A stretch of 64,000 nucleotides of DNA from NCBI RefSeq assembly GCF_030867145.1, contig NC_134415.1:7480417-7544416 (forward strand). Direction: 5' to 3'. This document shows, one piece after another, positions 20,058-27,021 of the stretch. The stretch's first letter is position 1; each line of letters begins with the position of its first letter. The translations under genes were made by a program, and so were the position numbers. This DNA comes from Opisthocomus hoazin (Eukaryota; Chordata; Aves; Opisthocomiformes; Opisthocomidae). The notes beneath the pieces are model-generated. The model was not told the origin of the DNA and did not search any database. It saw only the letters and a list, made by a program, of their open reading frames with translations.

Positions 20058-22994
20058 TCTGCTGTGCGTTTTCTGTACCTCGATCACACAGAGTAGAAGC
20101 TGCCAAGATCTGGGCCTCTGAGAGCTGTAGTAGTACAAGAAAAGGGCCTGAACTATTTTTGAAAATAACCGTGCATTCATTTGGTTTACTAGAACTTGAA
20201 CATTTCTTATTTGACTTAAAAAAGAAATAGTTTTAACGCTAAAGATAATAAGCTATGTTGGGGAGTGCAGCTTGTCGAACTTGGGTGGCATTTGCCAAAG
20301 GAGAAAATGCTGAGGGAAGCAAACTCATTGTCAGAATGATTTAGGTGCTTAGGTCCTTTACTGTTTGTTCCTCATTAACATAAACAGAACTCCCAGTTAT
20401 GAGTTAATTTCAGTGTCAAGATATTTCCAGATACCTAACACACTTTACTGAAACTGCTGTCAAGGATGAAGAGATGCAGCCTAGGGACAAGTTCCTTTTA
20501 CCTGTGCCATCTAAAAGAGGCAGAAGAAGACCACCGAGTTCATCAGAAGTGTCAGAAAATGCTGACCTGCGTCTGTCTAAATCAGCGCTTCCTCAACCCG
20601 AAGTGACGCTTCCTGTCACTCCTAGAAGAAATGCTAGGAAGAGGGCACAAAATCTCTTGGCGGCAGACACAGAAGCCGTCTCTGCTCAGGATGGCTTCCG
20701 TTCATGTGGGAAGGTGGAAATCTCTCCTCCTCTGACAAAGATGAGAAAGAAGTGTAAAGGTAGGGGCACTATGTTTATATGCAAAGTGGGGCACAATGCG
20801 TTTTTTTGTAAGCCACAGAAAACAGACTGTGGGGTTGGCTTTAAGTATTGTAAAGAATGTAGCCATGCAACATAAAAAATTTGTAAGAGGCAATTCAGCT
20901 TTTTCCCTAACTCTACGTGACTGGCTGGCTAGCTGCGACGGAAGCAGAGGATGAGTCTCATCTGAGTAGAGTGAATGGAATTTTGAGCTGGTTTTTCTTC
21001 ATGACCATGATTTCTGTCAGTTTTGAAAACTGGAGGTTATCTGTTAGTATGTGATTGCCATCCCAACAGAGAGATAAAGGAGGCATGCTTCCAAATTCTG
21101 CTTGGTTTGTAAGTTAAGATGAGCTGCATCTTACAACAAACTATAGAGCTGTTTAATTATGTGATTGTTTTTCATGGGCATGTACTTTGTAGGTGAAGTT
21201 ACTGCTCGTAGGATTCTTTTTATTTGAGTACATGATCAAAAAATGTTTTTGAGATGTGTGGGGACTGTTGCTGCCTCTTGAGCAGAAGAGCTTTGATCAT
21301 GTAAGTGCAGGTAAAAATCACTCCAGTGGCTTACTTCTGTTTCACAATTTACTTGAAAAGAATGGATCCCAAGAGGCAGTTATGGGGGAGAAATACCTCC
21401 ACACCAAGCGTTTATAAACATGATTGGACCTTTTATTTCAGCAAGCTATTGTGCTCTTGATGATCAGCTTTCATTTCTCATCGCTGTCCTTTGTGTATAT
21501 TGCACGTGCATGTTAACAATACGTTGTCATTTTAGGTGGAAAAGCAGCCCATCCTGTGCAGCCTAAGGATTTAGACCCGGACTTGTCTGTTCAGTTTGTC
21601 TTTTCACCCCGTCTTTTGAAGTCAAGGAGAACAAATGTACCTAGCGTTTCCCGAATTGTGAAGGAACCGGTAAGTAAAAGCTCTAGTTGTCTCATGTTCT
21701 TGATTTTTGCTCGGTACTGCTTTTGGAAACCATACTTTGCAATGCCTTGCCTTTTTCCTTGGAAGTATAACTAAAAAGGGAGCTCTAAAGTAATCAGCTA
21801 AAGAATTTATTTTCTTTCATGAAAACTAGCTATAAAAGGAAGTTTTGTGTCTGTGTTAGTCAAGAATTAAGAACTACGGCTTTGCCTTTCACAAAAGACA
21901 CAGTGGCTTTCTTTCAACTTACTTGATGCGTTTTCTGCTCATTTCAGAATTTGAACTTTTAGGATGGTAGAGTAAGTTGAGATGGAAGGTTTGTTTTCTG
22001 TGGAGAGAAACTGTAGTGCTTTGGGAAATAACTTTGGCATGACTTCTTCATGTAAGAAAGGTGCCGTTGTATTTTGTAGAAATGTCAGAACTTGTGGATG
22101 AGTGACGTTTCTGTTTCCTTAACATAGGAGCTTCCAACTAAAGAGGAAGAGGATTCCAAATCTATGGAGTCTGTGGGAAAGCAAAAACTGAAGCGAGGTA
22201 GAACTGCAAAATCAAAAAAGAAGAAAGCAAGCAAGTACGAAATTCTTTTTGAACACTTCTGTGCGTTCCTTTATTGTGGTAGTGATTTGGCTGTTAGCCA
22301 CCTAACTTCCTCACTTGGCTGTGCAGTTCTGCTCTGACTTTACAAGCCTGTCGAGCTTGCTGGTCTGATAGAGACCTGTTTCCCCACTTAACGGTTTAGT
22401 TTTCTGATGGAAACAGAAGAGGGAGGGGGCAGAAAAGGGCAAGTGGGTACTGCTTTTTCCAAGGATGGCGTGCCCTTGTATTGTCTTATTCCGCCTGATG
22501 AAACCAAGCTCCTACGGTCTTTAGTTCCCCATAGAAGGCAGGAGGGGGTCAGAGAATGGGTAGAGAGAGCTTCTTGTTTCCGGACATGTTTTCTGGTTCC
22601 TTGTGGAGCACTGTTTGAGGGTGTTTGCTTCTTGAAAGCTGGGAGAGGGGGCTCTAAAAGCCCGTAGGAATAGTGACTGAGAATGCTTGGGACAGTCTGG
22701 TAAGGAATGAAAAAGGAAGCTTATTTATGTACCTTTTTTGCCTTGACCATATGTACAAAGAAGCCCAGAAATACTTCTTTGGCATTGATTTTGTTATTCC
22801 ACGGGGGTTTTGTTGTTCTCTACTAAATACTCTTGGTACTAACAAACCAATTTGATATGTACAAAGAAGCCCATAAATAATTCTTTGGCAGTGATTTTGT
22901 TATTCCACGGGGTTTTTTTTCCTCTACTAAATACTGTTGGTACTAAAAAATCAGTTTGATACTTCCCTTTCTTTACAGAACCACAAGAAAATAA
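4224..22994 (+). CDS. AHCTF1: AHCTF1 (ELYS)-derived chimeric gene, unit 1 (gene-level model)
   Basis: Recognised as ELYS by sequence: start block, propeller exons and basic tail match vertebrate AHCTF1 in order. Coding exons: 4230-4350, 5524-5777, 7762-7942, 8654-8861, 9278-9394, 10201-10285, 13101-13251, 15924-16056, 16145-16326, 16804-16865, 17467-17595, 18337-18484, 18569-18719, 19715-19873 (weak), 20465-20759, 21536-21669, 22128-22234, 22979-22994. The first eleven give 541 codons with matching phases and no stop, the length expected for the seven-bladed propeller plus a short extension. The exons for the alpha-helical domain that normally follow, and most of the very long central exon, are absent. 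Exon 13 ends in phase 2, which matches no early tail exon. Exon 11 to exon 14 is in phase and would give roughly 777 residues, ending at the TAA at 22992. ELYS normally binds chromatin and seeds nuclear-pore assembly; what this version does is unknown. Confidence 0.85.
4351..5523 (+). other. Intron 1 of the AHCTF1-like gene
   Basis: 1.2 kb bounded by GTGAGT and CTTACAG. No internal gene seen. In unit 3 the matching interval (54146-55320) has several private substitutions and a two-base insertion near 55156. Confidence 0.8.
5524..5777 (+). CDS. AHCTF1: AHCTF1-like coding exon 2
   Basis: Begins in phase 1 after TTTCTCTTACAG and ends in phase 0 before GTACGT. It encodes the first propeller blades with the highly conserved ELYS stretches [30 protein letters not shown] and [19 protein letters not shown]. 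Unit 1 has ILE (ATT) in the [11 protein letters not shown] segment where units 2 and 3 have VAL (GTT). No stops or indels in any unit. Confidence 0.95.
5778..7761 (+). other. Intron 2 of the AHCTF1-like gene
   Basis: 2.0 kb between GTACGT and CCTGTAG. Short open frames only; no repeat recognised. The unit 3 copy holds clustered substitutions around 56501-56512 and 57071-57098. Confidence 0.8.
7762..7942 (+). CDS. AHCTF1: AHCTF1-like coding exon 3
   Basis: The acceptor TTTTCCTGTAG ends at 7761 and the donor GTAAGC is at 7943; phase runs 0 to 1. It encodes [32 protein letters not shown] and [21 protein letters not shown], all propeller blade strands conserved with vertebrate ELYS. Identical in the three units over the coding bases. 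Confidence 0.95.
7943..8653 (+). other. Intron 3 of the AHCTF1-like gene
   Basis: 0.7 kb between GTAAGC and GCATAG. Nothing further recognised. Confidence 0.8.
8654..8861 (+). CDS. AHCTF1: AHCTF1-like coding exon 4
   Basis: Starts after GTGTGCATAG and ends before GTAAGT; phase 1 to 2. It encodes [16 protein letters not shown], then [20 protein letters not shown], then [18 protein letters not shown]. The [14 protein letters not shown] blade is a diagnostic ELYS segment. No frame damage in any copy. Confidence 0.95.
8862..10200 (+). other. Introns 4 and 5 flanking exon 5
   Basis: 8862-9277 and 9395-10200. The second contains an exon-like 71-base stretch at 9490-9560 (TTCTTTAG before, GTGAGC after) whose inclusion would shift the frame, and a 71-codon open frame at 9683-9898 with no recognised homology. 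Confidence 0.7.
9278..9394 (+). CDS. AHCTF1: AHCTF1-like coding exon 5
   Basis: The acceptor lies after a long T-rich tract ending CTGTAG at 9277, and the donor GTGAAT is at 9395; phase 2 to 2. It encodes [19 protein letters not shown] followed by [19 protein letters not shown], an invariant part of the ELYS propeller. A 111-codon antisense open frame over the same bases is a shadow of this exon. Confidence 0.94.
10201..10285 (+). CDS. AHCTF1: AHCTF1-like coding exon 6
   Basis: A short exon after CCTTTTTCAG, ending before GTAAGA; phase 2 to 0. With the previous exon it reads [20 protein letters not shown], as in ELYS. Unit 3 changes GCT to GTT (Ala to Val) at 60008, one of very few coding replacements seen among the copies. 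Confidence 0.93.
10286..13100 (+). other. Intron 6 of the AHCTF1-like gene
   Basis: The longest repeat-poor intron (2.8 kb). Includes an AT-rich patch near 12765-12840. No gene, RNA or clear transposon recognised. Most of the site differences seen between units in the second half of unit 3 fall in this intron. Confidence 0.75.
13101..13251 (+). CDS. AHCTF1: AHCTF1-like coding exon 7
   Basis: Begins after TTTGTCCGCAG and ends before GTGTGT; phase 0 to 1. It encodes [38 protein letters not shown] and the linker ending ESVNE. It matches the corresponding ELYS exon closely. The preceding intron is 2.8 kb and the following one contains a CR1 insertion. Confidence 0.94.
13599..14346 (+). mobile_element. 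CR1 LINE fragment with 3' end, in intron 7 (unit 1)
   Basis: Starts with the reverse-transcriptase motif [20 protein letters not shown]. It continues through [28 protein letters not shown] and [10 protein letters not shown], and runs into the CR1 3' UTR (GCTGCCCAGGGAAGTGG), ending at the terminal ATTCTATG motif. 5'-truncated, as is usual for CR1. Stops and shifts interrupt the frame. Same strand as the host gene. Confidence 0.92.
14347..15923 (+). other. Intron 7 remainder after the CR1 insertion
   Basis: No recognised gene. A 113-codon open frame at 15160-15501 is conserved between units 1 and 2 but has no family signature, and its tail is low-complexity FFLFLL. Open codons at 15824-15923, just before exon 8, include [15 protein letters not shown], of unclear meaning. 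Confidence 0.6.
15924..16056 (+). CDS. AHCTF1: AHCTF1-like coding exon 8
   Basis: The acceptor CTTGTCTTTTACAG ends at 15923 and the donor GTAGAT is at 16057; phase 1 to 2. It encodes [20 protein letters not shown] and [20 protein letters not shown]. The open frame also runs about 100 bases upstream through the acceptor, but the splice site and homology start fix the exon boundary. Confidence 0.94.
16145..16326 (+). CDS. AHCTF1: AHCTF1-like coding exon 9
   Basis: The acceptor (CTTTCTTGAAG) ends at 16144 and the donor GTAGGT is at 16327; phase 2 to 1. It encodes [38 protein letters not shown] and [13 protein letters not shown], matching the late propeller blades of ELYS. Intact in units 1 and 2; unit 3 ends before it. 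Confidence 0.94.
16804..16865 (+). CDS. AHCTF1: AHCTF1-like coding exon 10
   Basis: A 62-base exon after TTGTTTCTGCAG, ending before GTGATC; phase 1 to 0. It encodes [20 protein letters not shown], the blade preceding the propeller's last strand in ELYS. The donor is weaker than the others in this gene. Confidence 0.9.
17467..17595 (+). CDS. AHCTF1: AHCTF1-like coding exon 11, last propeller exon before the deletion
   Basis: 43 codons, phase 0 to 0, acceptor GATGTTTCAG and donor GTGAGT. It encodes [33 protein letters not shown] and VVPSSLSQ. In ELYS the next residues open the alpha-helical domain. No exon for that domain is present anywhere in the unit, so the gene's normal continuity breaks in the intron that starts at 17596. 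The phase-0 end lets it splice in frame to exon 12 or to exon 14. Confidence 0.93.
17596..18336 (+). other. Junction intron where the helical-domain exons are missing
   Basis: Joins the end of the propeller (exon 11) to the post-helical exon 12. Holds open frames at 17709-17945 (serine/arginine-rich) and 17954-18307 (proline/alanine-rich) without a recognised match. Somewhere in this interval, probably at or left of 18295 where the internal duplication begins, lies the deletion or rearrangement breakpoint. Confidence 0.65.
18337..18484 (+). CDS. AHCTF1: AHCTF1-like coding exon 12 (post-helical segment, intact copy)
   Basis: Phase 0 to 1, flanked by GCTTCACCAG and GTAATT. It encodes [40 protein letters not shown] and RLPSSALTE, matching the ELYS segment that normally lies several hundred residues after exon 11, just past the helical domain. 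A second, paralogous version lies at 1742-1889. The two differ at several codons (for example CTT against CGC after DPx). Confidence 0.9.
18569..18719 (+). CDS. AHCTF1: AHCTF1-like coding exon 13 (intact copy)
   Basis: Phase 1 to 2, acceptor CTTGCTTTACAG, donor GTAAGC at 18720. It encodes [33 protein letters not shown] and [12 protein letters not shown], homologous to the ELYS linker after the helical domain. The phase-2 end does not match the phase-0 acceptors of exons 14 or 15, so normal splicing onward would shift frame. Reading through the donor gives TAA almost at once. Confidence 0.87.
18755..19714 (+). other. Intergenic/intronic stretch before candidate exon 14
   Basis: No recognised gene or repeat. 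In a normal AHCTF1 gene this position would hold the SILKSRLRT exon, found here only as the displaced copy at 1350-1547, and the start of the long tail exon. Confidence 0.6.
19715..19873 (+). CDS. Candidate AHCTF1-like coding exon 14 (tail, low complexity)
   Basis: An open stretch of 53 codons between a CAG and a consensus GTAAGT donor at 19874. It encodes an acidic, serine-rich segment with [27 protein letters not shown] and [19 protein letters not shown] cannot align it confidently to ELYS. Its position and phase (0 to 0, matching exon 15) support it as a tail exon, but the tract before the acceptor is weak in pyrimidines. An in-frame TGA at 19691 bounds it upstream. Confidence 0.45.
20027..20050 (+). 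repeat. T homopolymer (24 T; 25 T in unit 2)
   Basis: An uninterrupted T run in the intron before exon 15. Unit 2 has 25 T at 44924-44948, which accounts for the one-base length difference between units. A shorter run of 16 T (1630-1645, 26527-26542, 51425-51440) is the same length in all three units. Confidence 0.95.
20465..20759 (+). CDS. AHCTF1: AHCTF1-like coding exon 15 (basic AT-hook tail)
   Basis: Phase 0 to 1, donor GTAGGG at 20760. It includes [17 protein letters not shown], an AT-hook-like RGRRRP core, then [20 protein letters not shown]. This resembles the ELYS tail block with SEASEN and TPRRGRRKK, the part involved in binding AT-rich chromatin DNA. It appears to stand for only a small part of the very long ELYS tail exon. 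Open frame intact in units 1 and 2. Confidence 0.8.
21536..21669 (+). CDS. AHCTF1: AHCTF1-like coding exon 16
   Basis: Phase 1 to 0, acceptor GTCATTTTAG, donor GTAAGT. It encodes [20 protein letters not shown] and [16 protein letters not shown], matching the ELYS segment with SQFVISP close to the C-terminus. Confidence 0.87.
22128..22234 (+). CDS. AHCTF1: AHCTF1-like coding exon 17
   Basis: Phase 0 to 2, acceptor CTTAACATAG, donor GTACGA. It encodes [20 protein letters not shown] followed by the lysine-rich [13 protein letters not shown], homologous to the penultimate ELYS exon. The basic run probably contributes to DNA binding and nuclear import. Confidence 0.85.
22749..22958 (+). repeat. 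Two-copy direct tandem repeat, period 106 bases (unit 1)
   Basis: ATATGTACAAAGAAGCCCA starts at 22749 and recurs at 22855, followed in both by TTTTGTTATTCCACGGGG and TACTAAATACT. It lies in the intron between exons 17 and 18. The copies have diverged by substitutions and small indels, while the pair is near-identical between units, so the local doubling predates the amplification. Unit 2 equivalent: 47647-47856. Confidence 0.9.
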
Positions 22995-23272
22995 GGTTCT
23001 TGGTCACCTCCACTCAACGGAAATAACATTTGTCTTCCATTAAAATTGGAAGTCCAGTGGATGGAACAAAAAGCAAACAGAAAGAAGATGCAGACATGGC
23101 AGAGAAGACTCTACGGAAGAACAAAAAAAGACTGTCTAATTTTCCAAAGCCAGTTGTGCGCCGGAAGATGCTCTATCTGTTTCTGAACTTTATAATGTAC
23201 ACGACTGTTTGTAAAGTCATCAAAATTGTGTGGATTAATAAAAAGAAAAAAAATGTAATTTGTAAGAGATAA
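22979..23272 (+). pseudogene. AHCTF1: AHCTF1-like last exon, disrupted
   Basis: After the acceptor CTTTCTTTACAG the spliced frame reads four codons and meets TAA at 22992-22994. Homology to ELYS continues in three frames: GSWSPP, then TEITFVF after a one-base shift, then IKIGSPVDGTKSKQ through KRLSNFPKPVVRRKML (ends 23173) after another. The final frame then stays open to 23272 with no ELYS match. So the conserved C-terminal block is present but unreachable by normal translation. The same lesions are in unit 2. Confidence 0.85.
23237..23242 (+). terminator. Poly(A) signal AATAAA after the last exon (unit 1)
   Basis: A canonical hexamer about 65 bases past the conserved RRKML codons, followed by an A-rich stretch. 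Another AATAAA lies at 24194-24199 near the end of the AT-rich 3' flank. Unit 2 equivalents are 48135-48140 and 49092-49097. Either could serve the AHCTF1-like transcript. Confidence 0.5.
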
Positions 23273-24299
23273 TTTATATAAATTATTGTAAAATTTCATA
23301 AACAAATGGTCTCAATAAGTAACTCCATATGGAGTGTGATTTCCTTAGTCACTGCAGTTCTCTATTTTATATTAAGAGTTCTTACATTTATATAATATGT
23401 AAATACAGCTTATTTTAGGAATGTTCAATACAAATGTGTAATTCACGGTGTGCTTAATGTCTGACGGCTTTTTGAGGGAATAGTGGGTTGAGTGGCCTGT
23501 ATTGCTTAGAAATTATGCTGTTGGTTTACAAGAGTTGCTGACCCTCAGAAGTAAAGCCAAAAGCTTTTGAAGCTTTGTAAAAGTTTGCGTAGAATTTCTA
23601 TAACAAGCCAAAATTTAAAACAAACTACTTCCAGTTTTATAAATGATGTTGGACCTTCTGGCACAAAGAACTGGGCTGATGATACAACCTGGTCATTCCT
23701 CACATTCACGGTTAAGTTGTACTAGGCTGAAGTCAGACTGTAAACAGTTGTCTTTGTGGCTGTGCAATATTTCTTTGTATTTGTCTTAAACTTTGGGAAA
23801 GCTGCTCCTTAGTTCATAAAACTCGATCACACCTCAGACGTTTCACTATTTTTTACAGTTTGTTGTCAGCAAAAATGAAGCGTAGAGAGGGTGTGATGCT
23901 TAGAATAAGATCTCAAATTTAAAGGGATATTACCCACATACTTTGAAATTTGAGCCAAAATGATTGCCATAAGGTTACTAGGAATGCTACTCTAGTTGAA
24001 GTAGTTCTTGTCTGCAATACTGGAAGGCTGCATATCACAGCACTGAAAACCTGATGGTAAAGCTCACGCAGTAGTCTGAACAAGGTACAAAAGTGTACAG
24101 AAATCTTAGTTACAAACCATATTTTTGAGTAATAATTTCTTTAATAATCTGAGGTTATGGAGTAAATGTCCTTATAAAGCTTCAATCTGTCAAAATAAAT
24201 TCAAAAAAACTATTCTTTTAACAGTGGACATGGAAGTACTGTTCTGATGTGCAGTCTTTTAGACTATGGATTATTTTTATGTATGTTAATTTATGTATG
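23273..24299 (+). other. AT-rich 3' flank
   Basis: Probable 3' UTR and downstream sequence of the AHCTF1-like gene. AT-rich, no coding potential, several short inverted AT motifs and a second AATAAA at 24194. The CR1 fragment starts at its right edge. Unit 2 equivalent is about 48171-49197. Confidence 0.6.
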
Positions 24300-25105
24300 G
24301 ATGCAGCTTTGAAGACTACAGAATGGTGGAACCTGACAGCTAGGGAAGGAGCACTGATGGACCTGTTGTTTGTGAGCAGAGAAGGACTTGTGGGTGATAT
24401 GATGGTTGGAAGCCGTCTTGGGCATAGTGATCGTGAAATGATGGAGTTTTCAATTCTTGGAGAAGTTAGGAGGGGTGTCAGCAGAACTGCTACAGTGGAC
24501 TTCTGGAGGGCGGACTTTGACCTGTTTAGGACACTGGTTGAGAGAGTCCCTTGGGAGGTAGTCCTGCAGGGCAAAGGGGTCCAGGAAGGCTGGACATTCT
24601 TCAAGAAGAAAGTCTGAAAGGCACAGGAGCAGGCTGTCCCCATGTGCCGAAAGATGAGCTGGCAGGGAAGCAGTGGCCTGGCTGAACAGCGAGCTTTGTC
24701 TGGAACTCAGGAAAAAAAAGGAGAGTTTATGACCTTTGGAAGAAGGGGTAGGCCACTCAGGAGGACTACAAGGATGGCATGAGGTTATGCAGGGAGCAAA
24801 TTAAAAGGGCCAAAGCCCGATTAGAACTTAATCTGGCTACTGCTGTAAAAGACAATCAAAAATATTTCTATAAACGCATTAGCAACAGAAGGAGGGCTGA
24901 GGATCCGTTAGGGGATGCGGGGAGAAACATAGTGACAAAGGATGAGGAAAAGGCTGAGGTACTTAATGCCTTCTGTGCCTCAGGAGTACCCAGCACCCTG
25001 AGCTGCAAGACAGGGAGCAGAATGAAGCCCCCGTAATCCAAGTGGAAATGGTTAGCTACATCACTTAGACTCACACAAGTCTATGGCCCCCGGATGCACA
25101 TACCA
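24300..25105 (+). mobile_element. CR1 LINE ORF2 fragment spanning the unit 1/unit 2 boundary
   Basis: Translates to CR1 ORF2 from the end of the endonuclease into the reverse transcriptase start: REGLVGDMMVGSRLGHSD, WRADFDLFRTLVERVPW, RAKARLELNLATAVKDNQKY, NIVTKDEEKAEVLNAF. Stops and frame changes show it is dead. Truncated at both ends: no 5' UTR on the left, and an LTR-like element replaces the rest on the right. The minus-strand 141-codon open frame here is its antisense shadow. Confidence 0.88.
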
Positions 25106-25107
25106 AG

Positions 25108-25552
25108 ATGCCCGCTCCGAAGGCGTGTCACACGGCTGAGTCCCGCTTCTGACGACACGACGTTCCATGCCAAGAGCCAATCGATACACAATAATTGACT
25201 TAGTCCCACCTCGCAAAAAGATTTCCAAACATATAAAAATTGGCACTTGAAAACTCTCTTTGGGAGCAGGAGCCAAGCGAGAACTTCACCTGACGGACAG
25301 GTCGACGGGCCTGAACCTATCTTCCCCCCCCAAGAAAGGACGCCTTTTTGCTAAGAGTCGCTCCTCTGACTTTGTCAGACATAGCCCCGGGAACACATTG
25401 TTAACTAAAACGCTAAACTATTACTTTGAGCTCAACTTTTGTAGACAGTGCATTTATCAACAGCAGTTCTGAATCTGTGATAACTATCGCTTGAATAAAT
25501 CACCTATTGTTTCAACTTTGCAAAACTGTTTCAGTGAAAGTCCTTGGAGGGG
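25108..25552 (+). mobile_element. Probable solo LTR (unit 2)
   Basis: Copy of 211-655 with the TATA-like and AATAAA signals conserved. Differs from unit 1 at a few bases (for example AAAACGC for AAAGCGC near 25408). Confidence 0.45.
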
Positions 25553-26246
25553 CTCTGGCAGGCAAGTTGAATCTGAGAAGTGGCTGCACACTTAACCATT
25601 TAGACATAAACCGTTGACCAAGTCTGGGACTAGGAGTTGATCCAGCCGCACCTAGACTCTCCTCTGAGAGAGAGTTTAGAAAGCAAGGGGGTCTCCTCTG
25701 AACCTCGTGACTCAACGGGAGGGCTCTCCTTTTGCCACTTCTCAGACTCCCCTTACCCCCCTTTAACGCGACAGGGTGCCACAATCAAAACTACCAAATG
25801 GCAAATGCCGTAAAAAAGAATAACGTCACAAACAGTATGATACATGGTCGTTTTAATGTCTCTATTATTCTTCTGTTTGATGTACACCGGCAGCCTCATA
25901 GCTTTCTTAACAGCTGCTCCGCACTGAACATACAGTTTCACTGAGATACTCTACAGACACTAATACACAAAGATGGTTCCCAGGTAAAAGTTGTCATTCT
26001 TACACCAGCTATTTGTATGACAAATATTTATCCAGTGCTAATGGCTGTATTGTTGCTGAAATTATGTTTCCCAACACTGCTATATAGCCAGGGAGGAGAG
26101 GCTGTATAATATTTCTGGGTGAGGAGACACTCATATACAATTCAGATTTCCACTTCTGTAAGTATTTAGGAGTTTGTGTCAATGGGATGTCCAAAAGAGA
26201 AAGGGCGCATTTTATACAAACACGTCTTTCATATTTCTTTTCATAG

Positions 26247-27021
26247 AGAGCTAAAGTTTTGGCCACGTCTGCTTCTGCCTTTCCTGGCTTTACACCGAAG
26301 TCTATTCTGAAATCCAGGCTTCGCACCGCATGCCCAGCAAGTCCCTGTGCATCTCCAAGACAATCAGTTACTCCCCCTCTACGAGCAAAGGAACCTAAAC
26401 TATCTTTCGTGGAAGAGAACTCGAATGCAAAATGGACTATTGGGGTAAGCTGGGCTGCAGTCGGTGATTTTTGTATGAATTTGTAAAATCCATGTAAAGG
26501 CCCTATAGACTGCGACCTGCTTTAAGTTTTTTTTTTTTTTTTAAAGTTTGTAAACAGCAGTGTCACTGAATTTGTCACTTTGCCACTTAATCTTCTTGGA
26601 ATTAGTTCACTTTCTGATTTACGCTTTTCATTCATCAGAATGATCGTGATCCTCGCTTGAGAGAGAGAGCAGTTGCCAGACATTCCCTGTCACACCAGTA
26701 CGGCAAGAGCCTTCCCAGAGTTCAAAGGAAGCTGGCTGTAGAGAGAGCCAAGCCTTATCGTTTGCCTTCATCGGCCTTAACAGAAGGTAATTTTTAAGGG
26801 GGGACCATGATGGGCAACTAATCATCACTTTGATGACCCCAGGCTGATATATTTTCCCTCTTGCTTCACAGTCGTACGACCAAAGTCATTATCAATCATA
26901 ACAAGCAAGCTAATGTAGAACGTGTGCGTAAAAGAGCAACTTTGATCAGCAGTGTGTTGTCCAAAATCAGAGAAGTACAGGTAGCAAATGAGCAGAAGAC
27001 CAGTTTCTAACCATATGACAG
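26247..27021 (+). pseudogene. AHCTF1: Displaced AHCTF1 three-exon fragment, unit 2
   Basis: Exons at 26247-26444 (SILKSRLRT block, open), 26639-26786 (NDRDP block, open) and 26872-27021 (VVRPK block, frameshifted with TAG and TAA). Order scrambled relative to ELYS exactly as in unit 1, so the rearrangement was already present in the founder unit. Confidence 0.86.

Larger units (their letters stand above)
1..24897 (+). repeat. Tandem amplicon unit 1 (about 24.9 kb)
   Basis: First full copy of the unit that fills the window. The sequence at position 1 reappears at 24898 and again at 49796, and everything between follows in the same order and orientation. The phase of the boundary is arbitrary because the window opens inside a CR1 fragment. 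Each unit holds one chimeric AHCTF1 (ELYS) copy, a displaced AHCTF1 fragment, three CR1 fragments and one LTR-like element. Introns are as similar between copies as exons are, which means DNA-level segmental duplication and not retroposition. Confidence 0.98.

Noticed and set aside
24218-24643. 141-codon minus-strand open frame
   Set aside because: Antisense shadow of the CR1 ORF2 fragment, whose plus-strand translation matches the LINE family.
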